A DNA stretch of 64,000 bases from Dimargaris cristalligena (Eukaryota > Kickxellomycota > Dimargaritomycetes > Dimargaritales > Dimargaritaceae). Numbering within the stretch: the stretch's first letter is position 1; each line of letters begins with the position of its first letter. The DNA is taken from positions 1 through 64,000 of the forward strand of contig JANBQC010000010.1 of assembly GCA_027576995.1 (NCBI GenBank). The letters are read 5' to 3'. The notes beneath the pieces were generated by a model. The model searched no databases. It was not told the origin of the DNA and saw only the letters and a program-made list of their open reading frames with translations. Both the position numbers and the translations under genes were made by a program. Positions 1 through 11,032 of the stretch are shown in pieces.

Positions 1-224
1 CCGTCTCTTCAGGTTTGTGGAGAACGACTTTGGGCTGCAAGTATGGGTATAGAGTGGTATGTTCCCCCAGAAGGATAATTTTATTGTAAGTTGACAATAG
101 CCGATGGTTTCTTGTCGAAATCATAACGTACCGAAGAACCGCTTATTTATCTAGCTGTTAACTGTAGCATGTCAGATTCTGTCGACTAGGGGCAGACTAT
201 GGCATTCATTCCACGGCATCCAGT

Positions 225-869
225 TCACGGCAGAGTTGCGGACCGGGGCTTGTACCGGGCGTTCATTTGGTAAGGTGATTGGCAAAATGGGTACCCGACG
301 GGTACTAGGCGGCCTCGATGGGAGCGATTTGTCGGGGAATCTATAAGAAAAGAGCCCCCACACGTATTGCATTCCAGACATGGATTGCCGCTATGGGTTT
401 CGGTTTGGTGTTGGTTTAAAGATTCGGGGCGGTGGAACCAACGGTGACACACTGGGCATACAAATCGTGATAAAAGTTTAGGTACCCTCCACATTGCAGT
501 CGGAGAAGGTACCTCACAGTTGCGGTAGTTGGCTTCGGGTGCTCCTACCACCGAGATTTGGGTATCCCTTTGATTAGTGACCGGCCATTTGGACAAATCT
601 TCCCAATCGGAAGTGGAGCCGGGCCCGCGTGGCCGATATTGGGGTTCATTGGTGGGGCGGTGAGACTGAGTCCAGCGGGGCTCAGGCGACCATTCTTTTA
701 TCGCGGCGTCTCGTAGGAATGGTGCGGTGTTGTGTAGGTCATTACTAGAAGAACTACCCTCATTTTCCGATTCATTGGCTTCGGTGCTATTATTGATGAT
801 AAATGTCACTGAATGTTTGCCGTATGGGGTGGCTTGGGTTCTATGTTGGTGGTGAATCAGTTCTTTTAG
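225..869 (-). CDS. C2H2 zinc-finger protein (start and 3' end uncertain)
   Basis: The open frame contains one classical C2H2 finger, C-P-V-C followed by 12 residues, then H-x4-H. A linker reading HSGNP leads to the first half of a second finger (CNTCGGSF). That finger has only one possible zinc His in this frame, so it is either degenerate or completed in another exon. The N-terminal 100 residues are acidic, Ser- and Pro-rich and look coding. The frame is open from 869 but has no ATG before 494; the first usable codon upstream is GTG at 809. A TATAAATA sits on the minus strand at 871-878, right at the upstream edge of the frame. Either there is an upstream exon (a TAG acceptor precedes 869) or translation starts at 494 and yields about 89 residues. 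A DNA-binding role is known for the family and inferred here. There are no recognisable partners nearby. Confidence 0.5.
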   Translation of the reverse strand, partial: LKELIHHQHRTQATPYGKHSVTFIINNSTEANESENEGSSSSNDLHNTAPFLRDAAIKEWSPEPRWTQSHRPTNEPQYRPRGPGSTSDWEDLSKWPVTNQRDTQISVVGAPEANYRNCEVPSPTAMWRVPKLLSRFVCPVCHRWFHRPESLNQHQTETHSGNPCLECNTCGGSFLIDSPTNRSHRGRLVPVGYPFCQSPYQMNARYKPRSATLP

Positions 870-870
870 C

Positions 871-878
871 TATTTATA
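871..878 (-). promoter_or_regulatory. TATA-like box upstream of the C2H2 frame
   Basis: The minus strand reads TATAAATA immediately upstream of the open frame. It could be the promoter of the zinc-finger gene. If so, the first in-frame ATG lies about 380 bases downstream. The TAG at its end could instead be a splice acceptor. Confidence 0.3.
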
Positions 879-2443
879 CCATCGATGGTTAGTCCAGCAA
901 CGGCTTGATATATTAGCCCGGCAACCACCCATAATAGCGCATAATACGTCCAGGGTGTCATTTTTTCTCCGTGAATTAATTTTTGGTGTCGCACGGGTTA
1001 GCCACTTTGAATGTCTTACCGCTGCCAATGAGCCTATCCGAGCTTTTGTACTGGGCTCGACTCCAGCTCAGCAATATGGGATATATGGCCATTCGAAGGA
1101 GCAGGCCAATGGACTCGATGGTACCATGATAGCTCCTGTAATGAGCTCTAAAGAGATATGGACGAACCTTTAAACCTGCCTCGTTCCTTTCGAATGACTG
1201 TGCGGCTGCCCCTAAACCACGCTGTAGGCAACTGAATTTCTATCGGAGGAGTTATCCAAGTGTAGTTCCCTACTGTTGCCCAGGGCCATGTAGCCCATAT
1301 GACCACGGAGCTTGTTTGACTGCCAGGGCAACAACATGAGACTCCTATCTGTTAGCCCCTTTTCTCGCATGATAAAAGCAGTCAGTTACGCCAGCGAGAA
1401 CCCTACTGATGTTGGGTTTTTCCATCGGGTGATCTGTGCCAACACTTTTATCAGGTTGGGGTTGGTGCGATGTGACAATTGTCGGTTAATCCAGGGTCTC
1501 AATAGTACTCTGGGGCTACGCAGAATATAGTCGTTTCCTGAAGTACTATCTATCATTCGCGCGTGGGCCCAATCAGCTTAATTTGAATTGGTGTAGTTGT
1601 ATCAGCCACTCCATACCTTCGATAGTACATCCACATGCCGAGCACAGCTCTACCGTACGAGATGCATCGTGGTCAGAATCGGTGGTTATCGCCAGGTCAA
1701 CTTTCCACCGGGACGAGAGGGTGTGTGGTTTTTGCCATTTAATAAGCACCGTAAAGGAAACCACGTGGGAGGATCGAGTGGTACATGGCGGAGAATGGCC
1801 TATGATGCCGCAACCTTATTGACTATTTGTTCCAGAGCGAAATCGTGGCTGAAAAACAAGGCGTATGCTAGACAGTGTGCAGGGAGTCGATTCGTTTAAG
1901 CTTTTTGAGCGTTGGGGGCGTAGCTGTGCATCGCCTACCGGTATGTTGTTTCGCTAGTTAAAAACCCCCCAGTCAGCTGAAGTTTGAAAGGCACATGGTT
2001 CGGCCCAGGGGAATATAACCACCCCTGTGCTCTGGGCACTGCGAGCACACTCGGGATGGCTTCTTGCTGCATAAATGCAACAGGACATGCTGCTTACCCA
2101 ATGTTCAAGCCGTTTGGCATATAAAAGCAAGCCCAATTTTCGACCCGTATTCTTGCTAAGTATTCCGCTTATTCAACCCACCCGCACATCCCAATCTTTT
2201 CCACCACTGGAGATCGTATGACGTAGATCTTACTCGGGAACTTGCCATACTAATTTAGATCCCCGCGCTATTAACCATTGGGTACACGGCGTCTACCGCG
2301 TTTTCCTGTCCTACTGACTATCCTGGTTCGTTTTTTACTTCCCGGTTTCAAGCACCTTCCCAGTTTCCTATTAGTCACCCTGGTCCATTTTGCTCTAGTC
2401 TCTAGTTAAAGTATATCATTATACTCTCTCCCCTCTTGTACCC
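879..2443. other. Intergenic, no gene recognised
   Basis: Several frames of 60-100 codons occur on both strands (for example 955-1173 and 1597-1899), but none has a recognisable domain, a good start context or convincing composition. The last 150 bases are pyrimidine-rich and probably form the promoter and leader of the phosphatase gene at 2444. Confidence 0.5.
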
Positions 2444-4048
2444 ATGGCTATCGACTCGGAATTCCGCCGGTCCCTAATTCTAGGGGGACTGGCTTTCGGC
2501 AGTCTGTCCCTATTCTACTTCACTACCCTGGTGCTTAACCAGGGTGGCGCCCCGGTCATTTCCCCGGAGCGGCCCATTAACCCCACCGAGCCCCGCCGGT
2601 TACCTTTCGGGACCAAGAGTCCCTATGCCCATGCCCGGGCCCAACAGGCCTTAACCGCCAACCCCGTTGGAGAGCACTGCCAACTCCGCCAGATTCAAAT
2701 GCTCTTTCGGCACGGTACCCGCAATCCTAACCAGCACGGGGCCGAGTCCGGCGACGAGCTGCTGGCCAAACTACAGGCCCATTGGAAAACCCAACCCGAG
2801 CCCCAGGGGCCCCAAGGGGACTGGGCCTGGTTGAATACGTACCAGCCCTCCTACCCCACTGGGGTATCGGCACTAACGACCCAAGGTCGCCGGGACTTGG
2901 ACCTTTTGGCCAGGCGGGTGTTCCACCGCTACGCTAATTTATGGCCCCAGATGTATGCCTCCACTGAGGATACCCCGTGGGTGTGGCGGGCCACATCATC
3001 CGACTATAACCGGACTGTTGAGTCGGCCACCATCTTCCAACACCGTCTATTTGACCTGATTCGCGGGGCTACCAAGGTGGACCCTCTCTTCCGGGACGAT
3101 TACGTATTCGACATGTTGCGTCACAAGTCCGACAGTTTGCTAGACATGGACGGCAAGTGCCCACGCTATGATACCGCCCTCGCTAGTGGTCCCATCGCCA
3201 GTTATCTGGCCGAACAGCGTCAGTTATTGGAGGAGCACTCCATGGTCGATATGAAAAAACGCCTGGGCGACATTCTGGCCTACCCCGATATCACCGCCGA
3301 CGAAGTCCACCGAATTTATCGAATGTGCTCGTACGAAAATGCCTCCCCCCGGCCGGGACACACCCTGTGCTCTCTCTTCGAAGGACACGAGGCGGATTTG
3401 GATATCTTAGACTACTGGAGTGATCTGGAGGATGTTCTGGCGTACGGCTATGGCTCAGTGGGTCCCAACGGCGTGGCCCCGTATGCGGGGTGCGCACTGT
3501 TCACCCAACTGATGGATGACATGCGCCTCTGCCAGGACCACGAAGCCGATCACACCATGGGCCGCCGCCATCCCCATAACGAAGAAGGGTCGCCCACGCC
3601 GAACTCGTTGGACCAGGTCTGCCCCCGCGTGCGATTTTGGTTTGGCCATTCAGCCGGCATTATGCTGCTTAACCGTATCCTTCGGCTGAACCAGGGAGAC
3701 CCCGATCTGACCGGCGACAAGCCTCTGTCATTCATTCAAAGCCGGCTCTTCAAATCATCGGAAATGGCTCCCTTTGCCTCCAACTTTGCCTTCGAGCTGT
3801 ACGAGTGCGAAGGGACGGATCAGAGCCCGGCCGTCAGCCACGACCATGTCCATAGAGACCGCGTCCGGCGCCATGGTGAATCCAGCGGGTCCGGCGACTA
3901 TTATTTCCGGGTACTTCATAACGAAGAGATAGTGGTGCCCCAAATTGAAGGGTGTGACTCCAACAGCGGACTGTGCCACTATGCCCGATTCATCAACGCC
4001 ATCGGGGACATTTACCAGTGCGATGCGAAGAAACACTGCAAGGATTAA
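2444..4048 (+). CDS. Histidine phosphatase, MINPP1-like (multiple inositol polyphosphate phosphatase)
   Basis: A single-exon gene of 534 residues. Residues 10-32 form a hydrophobic stretch after a short charged start, so the protein is probably secreted or anchored in the endomembrane system. The histidine phosphatase signature RHGTRNP is at 89-95; His90 would be the phospho-accepting nucleophile. The stretch around 400-450 (WFGHSAG, then about 40 residues, then PFASNFAFELYECEG) aligns with the MINPP region in which animal enzymes have FGHAET and later PYASN, and this points to MINPP rather than to phytase or acid phosphatase. The family removes phosphates from inositol polyphosphates and phytate. 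Oddity: HSA at 402-404 replaces the HAE proton-donor motif, so activity may be altered. The ATG sits in a good context (CCCATGGCT) just after a pyrimidine-rich leader. The gene is convergent with Mia40. Confidence 0.82.
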   Translation: MAIDSEFRRSLILGGLAFGSLSLFYFTTLVLNQGGAPVISPERPINPTEPRRLPFGTKSPYAHARAQQALTANPVGEHCQLRQIQMLFRHGTRNPNQHGAESGDELLAKLQAHWKTQPEPQGPQGDWAWLNTYQPSYPTGVSALTTQGRRDLDLLARRVFHRYANLWPQMYASTEDTPWVWRATSSDYNRTVESATIFQHRLFDLIRGATKVDPLFRDDYVFDMLRHKSDSLLDMDGKCPRYDTALASGPIASYLAEQRQLLEEHSMVDMKKRLGDILAYPDITADEVHRIYRMCSYENASPRPGHTLCSLFEGHEADLDILDYWSDLEDVLAYGYGSVGPNGVAPYAGCALFTQLMDDMRLCQDHEADHTMGRRHPHNEEGSPTPNSLDQVCPRVRFWFGHSAGIMLLNRILRLNQGDPDLTGDKPLSFIQSRLFKSSEMAPFASNFAFELYECEGTDQSPAVSHDHVHRDRVRRHGESSGSGDYYFRVLHNEEIVVPQIEGCDSNSGLCHYARFINAIGDIYQCDAKKHCKD

Positions 4049-4316
4049 TGTGAACCCGTCGCCTCTTTTACGTTTTCCAAGCGAAGGTTGACTTGATTTG
4101 TACTAATTAGTAATCACTCTGCAATTAAAATATAATATATTTACAATCTCGATTCAAGTAAACCATAATAATTGAAAGGCGAAAGTTATGAGTGTATGGC
4201 CCGGTATATTGGGTGTATCATTATTTCAGCTTGTACACACAGCGGATTATACAACTGAATAGTTTTTGTCGTATCATAAACCAAATAATAAAACTATCGC
4301 TGAATTTAGTATATCT

Positions 4317-4802
4317 TTATTTTGTGGAGGATGCCTCCCCAGGCTGCTGCGGTGATGTCGGTTCGCTGGATGGAAACGCCTGATGGGCATCCTGATCCTG
4401 CCCCTCGTTCTCACTCTCGTTTTCGTCCTCATCTTCATCAATTTCGGCGTCGGCTTCGCTCAGGTCAGCGTAATATTCGGGATGGGCAGCGAAACAGTCC
4501 TGCATGGAGGTGAATTTATCGACACAGTCTATACCCTGGGGGTCGGTTTTGGAGTAAACAAAGCAGGAAAAGGACTCGCGGAAGGCCTCGGCACAGGGGC
4601 CGTCGGTGGCCATGCCACCTAGGCAAGGACAGTCCCAGTTGATCTCACCGGTCGCGGGATCGTAGGCCTGGGGAGGCGAGGCGGGGGCGGACGACGAGGG
4701 AGCGGGGGATACATCCGGTTCCCGATCCACTAAAGGAACGGCCTCCAATTCGGCCTGGGTCATGAAAATGACGGAATCTTTACTGTCAGACGGTTCAGCC
4801 AT
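4317..4802 (-). CDS. MIA40: Mia40/CHCHD4, mitochondrial intermembrane-space import oxidoreductase
   Basis: A protein of 161 residues with the redox-active CPC motif at Cys58-Pro-Cys60, followed by the twin CX9C structural pair (Cys70-Cys80 and Cys93-Cys103). The core reading [11 protein letters not shown] is diagnostic. Mia40 oxidises incoming cysteine-rich proteins (small TIMs, CX9C proteins) in the intermembrane space and is re-oxidised by Erv1. The N-terminal 57 residues are acidic and Ser/Pro-rich, with no presequence and no transmembrane helix; yeast Mia40 has such an anchor, whereas the animal and plant forms do not. The C-terminal 50 residues are a very acidic Asp/Glu tail. One exon is enough for a complete protein. 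The stop lies 268 bases from the stop of the convergent phosphatase gene. Confidence 0.93.
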   Translation of the reverse strand: MAEPSDSKDSVIFMTQAELEAVPLVDREPDVSPAPSSSAPASPPQAYDPATGEINWDCPCLGGMATDGPCAEAFRESFSCFVYSKTDPQGIDCVDKFTSMQDCFAAHPEYYADLSEADAEIDEDEDENESENEGQDQDAHQAFPSSEPTSPQQPGEASSTK

Positions 4803-5810
4803 GGGTAAAAGTTTATACTGTGGGGGGAGTCGTCAGGTGGTGGTATCGTACAAAGAATGCGGTTTAATATTATATAGGGGTAACCCAACATAGGACTAAC
4901 AGGGAATCAGGAGGCTAGCTGATCCGCCTAGTCCAGATTACGATAAACGCTGTAGGCACCGAAACAACCAAATAGGACAGACGCTTCCCTGTCTATTAGT
5001 GGTGTACGCATACAATTGCAAGTGTCAGAAGTTTGCGAAGAATTTGGAACAAGCATGTAGGAGAGATACCGCTATACCCAAGAAGCATATACACGGGGGA
5101 AAAAAACTGCATACACTGTTGGATGTGGGACTTATCACACCACCTCCAACGGGAGGTTATTCCTGGTGGACTATTTGTGCGACCTTTTGGGCATGGCACA
5201 TTCGGTTTAACCTCTTCTCTTCCCTTTTCTTTCATTCTCTTTTTAACATCTCTTATGCATTCCATTGGTCTCAGTGCCTAGCCTGCAACTCACTCTCCCT
5301 CTTTTCCTCGCCGACTTTCTACTGCCCGCCCCTGTTTCAGTTCCCAACCCGAACCAGCCTCGGGGTTCCTGTTCTTGCTTCAACCCACTTGCCAAGCCTA
5401 CCTATCCAGCCACTGAAGCTCACCTTCCATTAGACCCAATACTCCGCGCTTCACGATTCCGAACCAGTATACTACAACACCCTTATGATTTCCTCGGGAC
5501 CTCGCAAAAACTAGTCTTGGAGCCATCAACTGCCGTCAAAGACCTGCAGCGGACGTTTTCTCTTTTTATTTTTTATTTTTATTCGCCCGCTACTAACTCG
5601 TTCAATCCATACTTCCGTCTCTAATATTGTGTGAGGTTCATTCAACTTGCGGTTCGAAACACCCCACCTTTTTTCTCGGTATCCTTTAGCTCCGGGGTCC
5701 GTTGACGTCTTCATTTTCCCCATCATACATATATATATATATATATATTTGCACATTTGTTCAGCAAGCTTTTCTGGGTATAGTTTCACCCGCATATCAC
5801 CTATCGCCGT
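4803..5810. other. Divergent intergenic region between Mia40 and the acidic gene
   Basis: About 1 kb separates two divergent genes. The right half (5200-5720) is rich in pyrimidine tracts, typical of leaders and transcription start areas in this window, and contains an (AT)n run at about 5729-5748. Open frames inside it (for example 4999-5433) have low-complexity translations and no known domain. I see no RNA gene. Confidence 0.5.
5729..5748. repeat. (AT)n microsatellite
   Basis: About ten AT dinucleotides in a row in the leader region of the gene starting at 5876. Confidence 0.85.
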
Positions 5811-5873
5811 GTAAGTATTCTGGTTTGCTCTGCTATATATTTCCATCTATATATCCTGTATCCCCTCTTTTAG
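5811..5873 (+). other. Probable 5'-leader intron
   Basis: GTAAGT at 5811 and a pyrimidine tract ending in TTTTAG at 5873 delimit a 63-base candidate intron. It ends two bases before the ATG at 5876, so it would lie in the untranslated leader. An upstream coding exon cannot be excluded. Confidence 0.5.
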
Positions 5874-5875
5874 GT

Positions 5876-8321
5876 ATGTCCGACGCAGCCGCCATGGATT
5901 CCGTCGATATGATGGGAATCCACCCCACATCCGCTCTTCCGCATGAACAGCCTGCCCTCGAAGAGAATGTCACGGTTGACTTCGCCCCAGTGGTCGAAAC
6001 TGCCGACCCTGCACCCCTATATGAACTAGAAGACGGAGGTAAGTACCAATGTTGGCCACGTACCCTTTTTACACCCTAGTACTCACTATGGTTTAGACGG
6101 ACATTCGGACTTCTCACCTTTTAGATAATTCCTTCCCGAATAATCATCGCTAACTCCATGTCACCATTGTTACTCTTTTTACCTACTCCTTTTAGAAACC
6201 GTTGGCCAGGAGTACACTGCCGACCTCCCCACCTCCACTGATGAAAGTGGCTTACACAGTGCTGAATATGTCACACCCTCGCCCGAGATGGTCATTCCCG
6301 ACAACACTAAAGTTGAGTTCCACTTCCGGTACTCCGATAACTACCGCACCCTTAGCAACTTGATGGGCTATGACCAATCGTTAACCCTGGCTGACCTGCA
6401 CCAGGTGGATTGGTGGGTTTCCTCTCTCGACTGCCTTATCCGTTACCTCAAATTAGACCTTTACTTGGGTCCCAACGATCTGACCCTGGAGTTTCCGATG
6501 ATTGATTTTACCATCCGGGAGGACTCCAAACACGTAATATCCGTCTCCCTGCAGCAGCTATGGGAGATGCACTACCTGACCTACGTCCACCAGGCCGGAA
6601 ACGTGGCCCAATCGGCTGACTGGTTGGATACGTTCACTGTGAACGTGGAGGACAGTCCTTCGGTGGAGCGCCGAATCCTAGACATCCAGGCCATGGTCCC
6701 GGGGCAAGTGGTGGTGATTCCCGAGGCCGTATCCATCGACGATGGCTCGATAGAAGAGCAGTATATGGACGATGAATTACTCTACGAATTGTCCCATGAA
6801 GGTAGTGGGGAGCTATCGGAAGAGTCGACTGAAGGCAATTCAGTTCACGAATCCCTGGGTGAAGAACATACCGAACCTCCTGCAATAGTTCATCCTGGGA
6901 AGGAACTGGAGGTGGCCAACCCCTGGGCCGGCGAATACAGTGCAACGGGTAGGTATCTCTTTATTTTTATTCTCCCCATATACGTACTCCCTATTGATTA
7001 ATAATCAGGCTTCACCACATCCGAGGCTCTTTACCTCCCCCCCTCGGTTACCTAACCACCTTAACTTACATACATTTGGGCCTGTGGAACTGTCGTGCAT
7101 TCCTAGATGCCAATATGGAGGATCCGGAATCGGCGCACGACCTCATCGAATCTGATTTGCGCTCATCCGTCACGTCGCACTCTTATACTACAGCCAACGG
7201 CCTCGTGGATTCGGCGGCCGAGGCCGTTTCTAGGGAATCAGTTCAGCCCGTTTCTACGGGGGAACATCCCTCGGTAGCGATTGAAGATGGTGAAATTGAT
7301 TCGTTCATTGATGGAATCGACCCCGATTTGACTGTGGACGTATCCCTTCTCGATGAGCCCGTGATTGACGCGGTTGCCCATTCAGCCGAACCGATTGAAA
7401 ACGACAATGAGGCTGCCTTACCAGGTTTTGACCATGTCAGTGCTGAGGCTACTTTACCACCGGCTGATCACGACATTGGCGAGGCTACCTTATCGATTGC
7501 TGATCACGACGATGATGAGGTCGGGTATTCGGACGACGAGGATGAGACAGAACTCCATGTCGAGCAAGTTACTGAGGCCCCGGTAGAAATTGGTGCCTTG
7601 GCCGTTGCTGATGTCCCAGTGAATGAAGTGACTGTCGAGGCAATAGTGCCAAAATACGAGTCAGGGAAAGTCCCCGTCCCTGAACTTACCGTTTCCTCGG
7701 TTGAAATAGCGGAGCCGCATTCACCGGCGTTTACACAGGAGACAGCCCAGTCTAAGAATTCCACTTTCGCTAAACTTCTTAAGTCTCCTTCCACGGACTT
7801 CGATATACACGCTTGGATGGGAGCTCCCCTAGAAGATGATCAAGCAAGCCTTATCAGTTTTGGCGACGACGAGGACTTGGAAGTAGGGAAGCCGGCAGGT
7901 AGCTTGACGCCGGGACTCAATATCGTGCCAATGTACTTCCCAGTCATCGATATTGGTGAAATGGTTGGGATTGGTATTGCAGAGGCTTCGACCAAGGAGT
8001 TTCGGGTGGTGGAAGACGAAGGTGATCTCTCAACCAAGCGATCGTTTGAAGAGACCGAGTTGGTACATGCTATCGGATCAGGTAAGTGCCTTTAACTTAT
8101 TTCTCTAGATTATTTTATCTGTAGCTTGAAATCCACTATAGTGTGTGTATGGATTGTCTAGAAACCACCATGTCCGAAGGAACATGTGGTACATGCAGAC
8201 CACAACGTTAAACTGTTTCGGTTACTAATGTTTAATTGATGTCCTTAACCACTGTTTATATATATGTATCATCATTACATCGGCCTCGTTAGATTCTCCC
8301 AAACGCCCCAAGAGTGGATAG
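5876..8321 (+). CDS. Acidic protein of unknown function, four coding exons
   Basis: Exons are 5876-6038, 6196-6948, 7107-8081 and 8293-8321. They join in frame to 639 residues. All three introns (157, 158 and 211 bases) have GTAAGT- or GTAGGT-type donors and TAG acceptors and sit in phase 1. Residues about 85-210 look folded: hydrophobic and aromatic, starting near FHFRYSDNYRTLSNLMGYD and including VDWWVSSLDCL. The rest is a low-complexity acidic region with repeated Glu/Asp-Val-Pro segments, including three near-repeats around residues 385-420. The protein ends in SPKRPKSG, a possible nuclear localisation signal. I recognise no family. A nuclear scaffold or regulator would fit the composition, but that is a guess. 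The start has GTATGTCC context with a second ATG five residues on. Confidence 0.75.
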
Positions 8322-9550
8322 ATCTCCCAGAGTTTATCATTCGCTCGCCTCTCCCCGGTTTTTACAGGATGTCTACTGCCGTAGACTTGTTCGGAAGCGG
8401 TTAAGGTTTAACCAAGGCTATCTATGTCTGCATTCGCCTGCCACGAATTCAGCTCGTTGATATCGAAGTAACGTCCCCTCGGCTATGCGCGGGGCTAAGG
8501 GCACCACCAGTGAATAGTTGCACTTTATCTGTCTATTCCCCACCACGCCAATTCCGCTGCTAATCGGGTGGGATGCTTCCTTCTAGAGGGGAATGGACCT
8601 ATTGTCCCTTTTAGCCCCCCTGCCTTCGGCTGTCTCGGGCCCAGGTAACTAGCCGTCTAATCCCAACGAACTGTTTCTGCTAAGCTCCGTCTGGAGTGGA
8701 AGGTTGCATTATTCCAGGGACGATCCCTCCGCACAATCCTCTGCTTCTTTGTCTTTGCTTAATCAACCTATACCCATGCCCCACCCATTAATTCCACCTG
8801 AATGTTCTGCATTTTCAACCCCCAGCCTGTGATGAGAAACGACCGCCATTGACTTGCTACATTTATATCGTTTACTGTCTAACTCATTTTCCTCCCCTCC
8901 TTTTTAGTGCCATTATGGATTTTCTATCAATCGATTCTGGCATCCGCATATCCTCATTTTATATTCTACCATTCTTGCTGCTGTTTTTCCCTACCTTTTT
9001 ATGTTGTATGGTCTTTTTCCCATTTATTCTATTTTGCCTTTCTCATTTTCCGTTCTTTCCTGTTTACTTTAGTTCTTTTTTCTGACCTATTTTCGTATGT
9101 ATAGTTGTTTGTAGTTGCAAAATAAAAATTATAAAACCGAATACTAGTGATATATCGTCCATATAGTATAGAGTATAGCACGAGATTTAGACCTTCCATA
9201 CACCTTTTTTTTAGGGTACTGTTGCTGAAATCACCACCGGTCTCTTACACTGCAATATAAAATCGGTTTACTAGGATTGACTGTAAACCCAGCGTGATTA
9301 GAAGGGCTGGGGCCTAATAGAGTGGCCGAGGAGAATCCCTCAGTCTTCCACTTGCCTTACGCTTCTTTTGTGAAATATTTCCAAGCCGTTTATACATTTT
9401 TTATCTTTCCGTCGAGTATCTCATCTGTTTGGTTTCTGTTTAAACATTACTCATCTGATTTGACATTGCTAGTCCCTACAGCCCGCAATTGCCGCGTTTC
9501 TACCGAGTGGAAGACTTCCCTATTCCATTTATATTTTGTGATCCGCTCCC
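8322..9550. other. Intergenic, no gene recognised
   Basis: The stretch holds Phe/Leu-rich pseudo-frames from T-rich DNA (8849-9104), an AT-rich stretch with possible poly(A) signals (AATAAA-like near 9120), and a pyrimidine-rich leader before 9551. No domain, repeat or RNA gene was seen. Confidence 0.5.
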
Positions 9551-11032
9551 ATGAAATTCGACACGTTCATTCACAAATTGAGCAAACACCTCATCAATGA
9601 GGCCGGCGACAAATTGAGCGGCTATTTGGACCTGAGCCAACCGCGGGTGATCAGCAGCTACGAAGACTGCCAACAGAACCGCATCGACTATGCCTCGGCC
9701 ATCCGCCAGGAGATTGCCATGGCGCCGTGGAATGACTTGACCGTTCTGCAGTTTGACACTTTGGCGGCCATCGCCCGAGGCGACTTCGTGGAAGCGTACG
9801 ACAAACGCGCGCAGTTTGAGATTATCCTGAACCGGCTGTTACCTTCGCTGACCCGCGCGTTTCTCCCAGTGGTATTTGTGGTGAACCGGGAACTTTCCCA
9901 ATTGGCGATTAAAGTAGGTGGGAGCGACGTGGCTAATTTTTTTTAGGTGATGTCGTTCGGTGTAGCAGGCTCCTCTTCATTTTGTTTCATTCATGGCCCA
10001 GATTCCTGGCTGTGGTTTTCCGTGGCCGTGCCCAGAACGACCCCCCTTCTCATATTGTATTTTAGTATGGGGTTGGTTTGGCCTGTTATTCCCCCCGATT
10101 TCTTACTCATACTGTCCCCCCCTCTCTTTCTCTCTCTCTCTCTAATTATATATATATATATATATTCGATCATCTAGGCCGACGCCCAGCTTGCCGAACG
10201 GGGCGACAAAACCGGTAAACTCGAGGATGCCGCACGCCTGGTCAACCGGGCATTTAGCATTTGTGCCAACGACCGGGAGATGGTCCGTAGCCAATCCCGC
10301 AAGTGGGGGGTTTATTTCCTAGCGGGCTTACTCTTCCAACTCTACTTCCGGTTGAAGACCCGCAATCTCTGCTCCAGTGTGACTAATACCCTTCAAACGA
10401 CTGATTTGCCCCCCTTGGAGAAATTCCCCTTGGCCCACCAGATTAAGTACCGCTACTACCAGGGGTTGCTGGACTTTTACCGGGGCGACCTCTTGGTCGC
10501 GGAAGCGCACCTCTTGTTCGCCTTTACGAGCTGCCCGGCCAAGGCCCGGTCCAACAAGGAACGGATTCTGTGGCATCTGATCCCGGCCGCGATGCACCGG
10601 GCGGCTTTACCGTCTACCGCCCTGCTGGACCGGTTCCCCCGCGTGCGGGCCCTGTTCCAACCGTTTTGCACGGCCCTGCGGACGGGCAATGTCCACCTGT
10701 TCGACCAGGGACTAGTGAACCACGAAAGACTATTGCTCAAGCAGGGCACCTACCTGGCCCTGGAAGAGACCCGGATCATCGCCCTTCGCACCCTGCTTAA
10801 AAAGACCTATTTGGTATGTGGTAAGTCTAGTCGCCTGCCGTTCCAAAACTTTTTGAAGGCACTCGAGCTAGCCGGACTCGATGTGGAAATGTGCGAAGCC
10901 GAGTGTCTAATGGCTAGCATGATTTCCAAAGGGCTGGTCAAGGGGTACTTGTCGCACGAAAGAAGCATATTCGTACTTAGTAATATGAATCCGTTTCCGG
11001 AGTTGAAGAAGGTGGACCTTTCGAACGCCTGA
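9551..11032 (+). CDS. PCI-domain protein of the PCID2 / Thp1 / CSN12 family
   Basis: Two exons, 9551-9913 and 10178-11032, join in phase 0 to a 405-residue protein. The order of conserved blocks matches human PCID2 over its whole length: SRKWGVYFLAGLLFQLYFRL, then YRYYQGLLDFYRGD with the EAHLLFAF block, the LLKKTYLV block, and the C-terminal winged-helix part ending GLVKGYLSHERSIFVLSNMNPFP. In yeast and animals this family (Thp1, PCID2) works in the TREX-2 complex for mRNA export; the paralogous name CSN12 comes from a COP9 signalosome-like complex. Sequence alone does not separate the two roles. The 264-base intron (9914-10177) has a long CT-rich tract followed by an (AT)n run near its 3' end. 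The stop TGA is at 11030. Confidence 0.9.
10147..10165. repeat. (TA)n microsatellite inside the PCI gene intron
   Basis: The run lies just after a CT-rich tract and 12 bases before the CTAG acceptor, so length changes here would alter the branch-to-acceptor spacing. Confidence 0.8.

Noticed and set aside
955..1899. Small plus-strand frames after the zinc-finger gene
   Set aside because: They lack start context, domains and biased composition, and overlap with equal frames on the other strand.
3640..3660. GHSAG in the phosphatase, which looks like a serine-hydrolase nucleophile elbow
   Set aside because: It lies exactly where MINPPs have GHAET and the rest of the protein follows the histidine phosphatase pattern, so the GxSxG match is coincidence.
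8849..9104. Hydrophobic Phe/Leu-rich frame resembling a membrane protein
   Set aside because: It arises from a T-rich tract; two overlapping frames give the same kind of low-complexity peptide.
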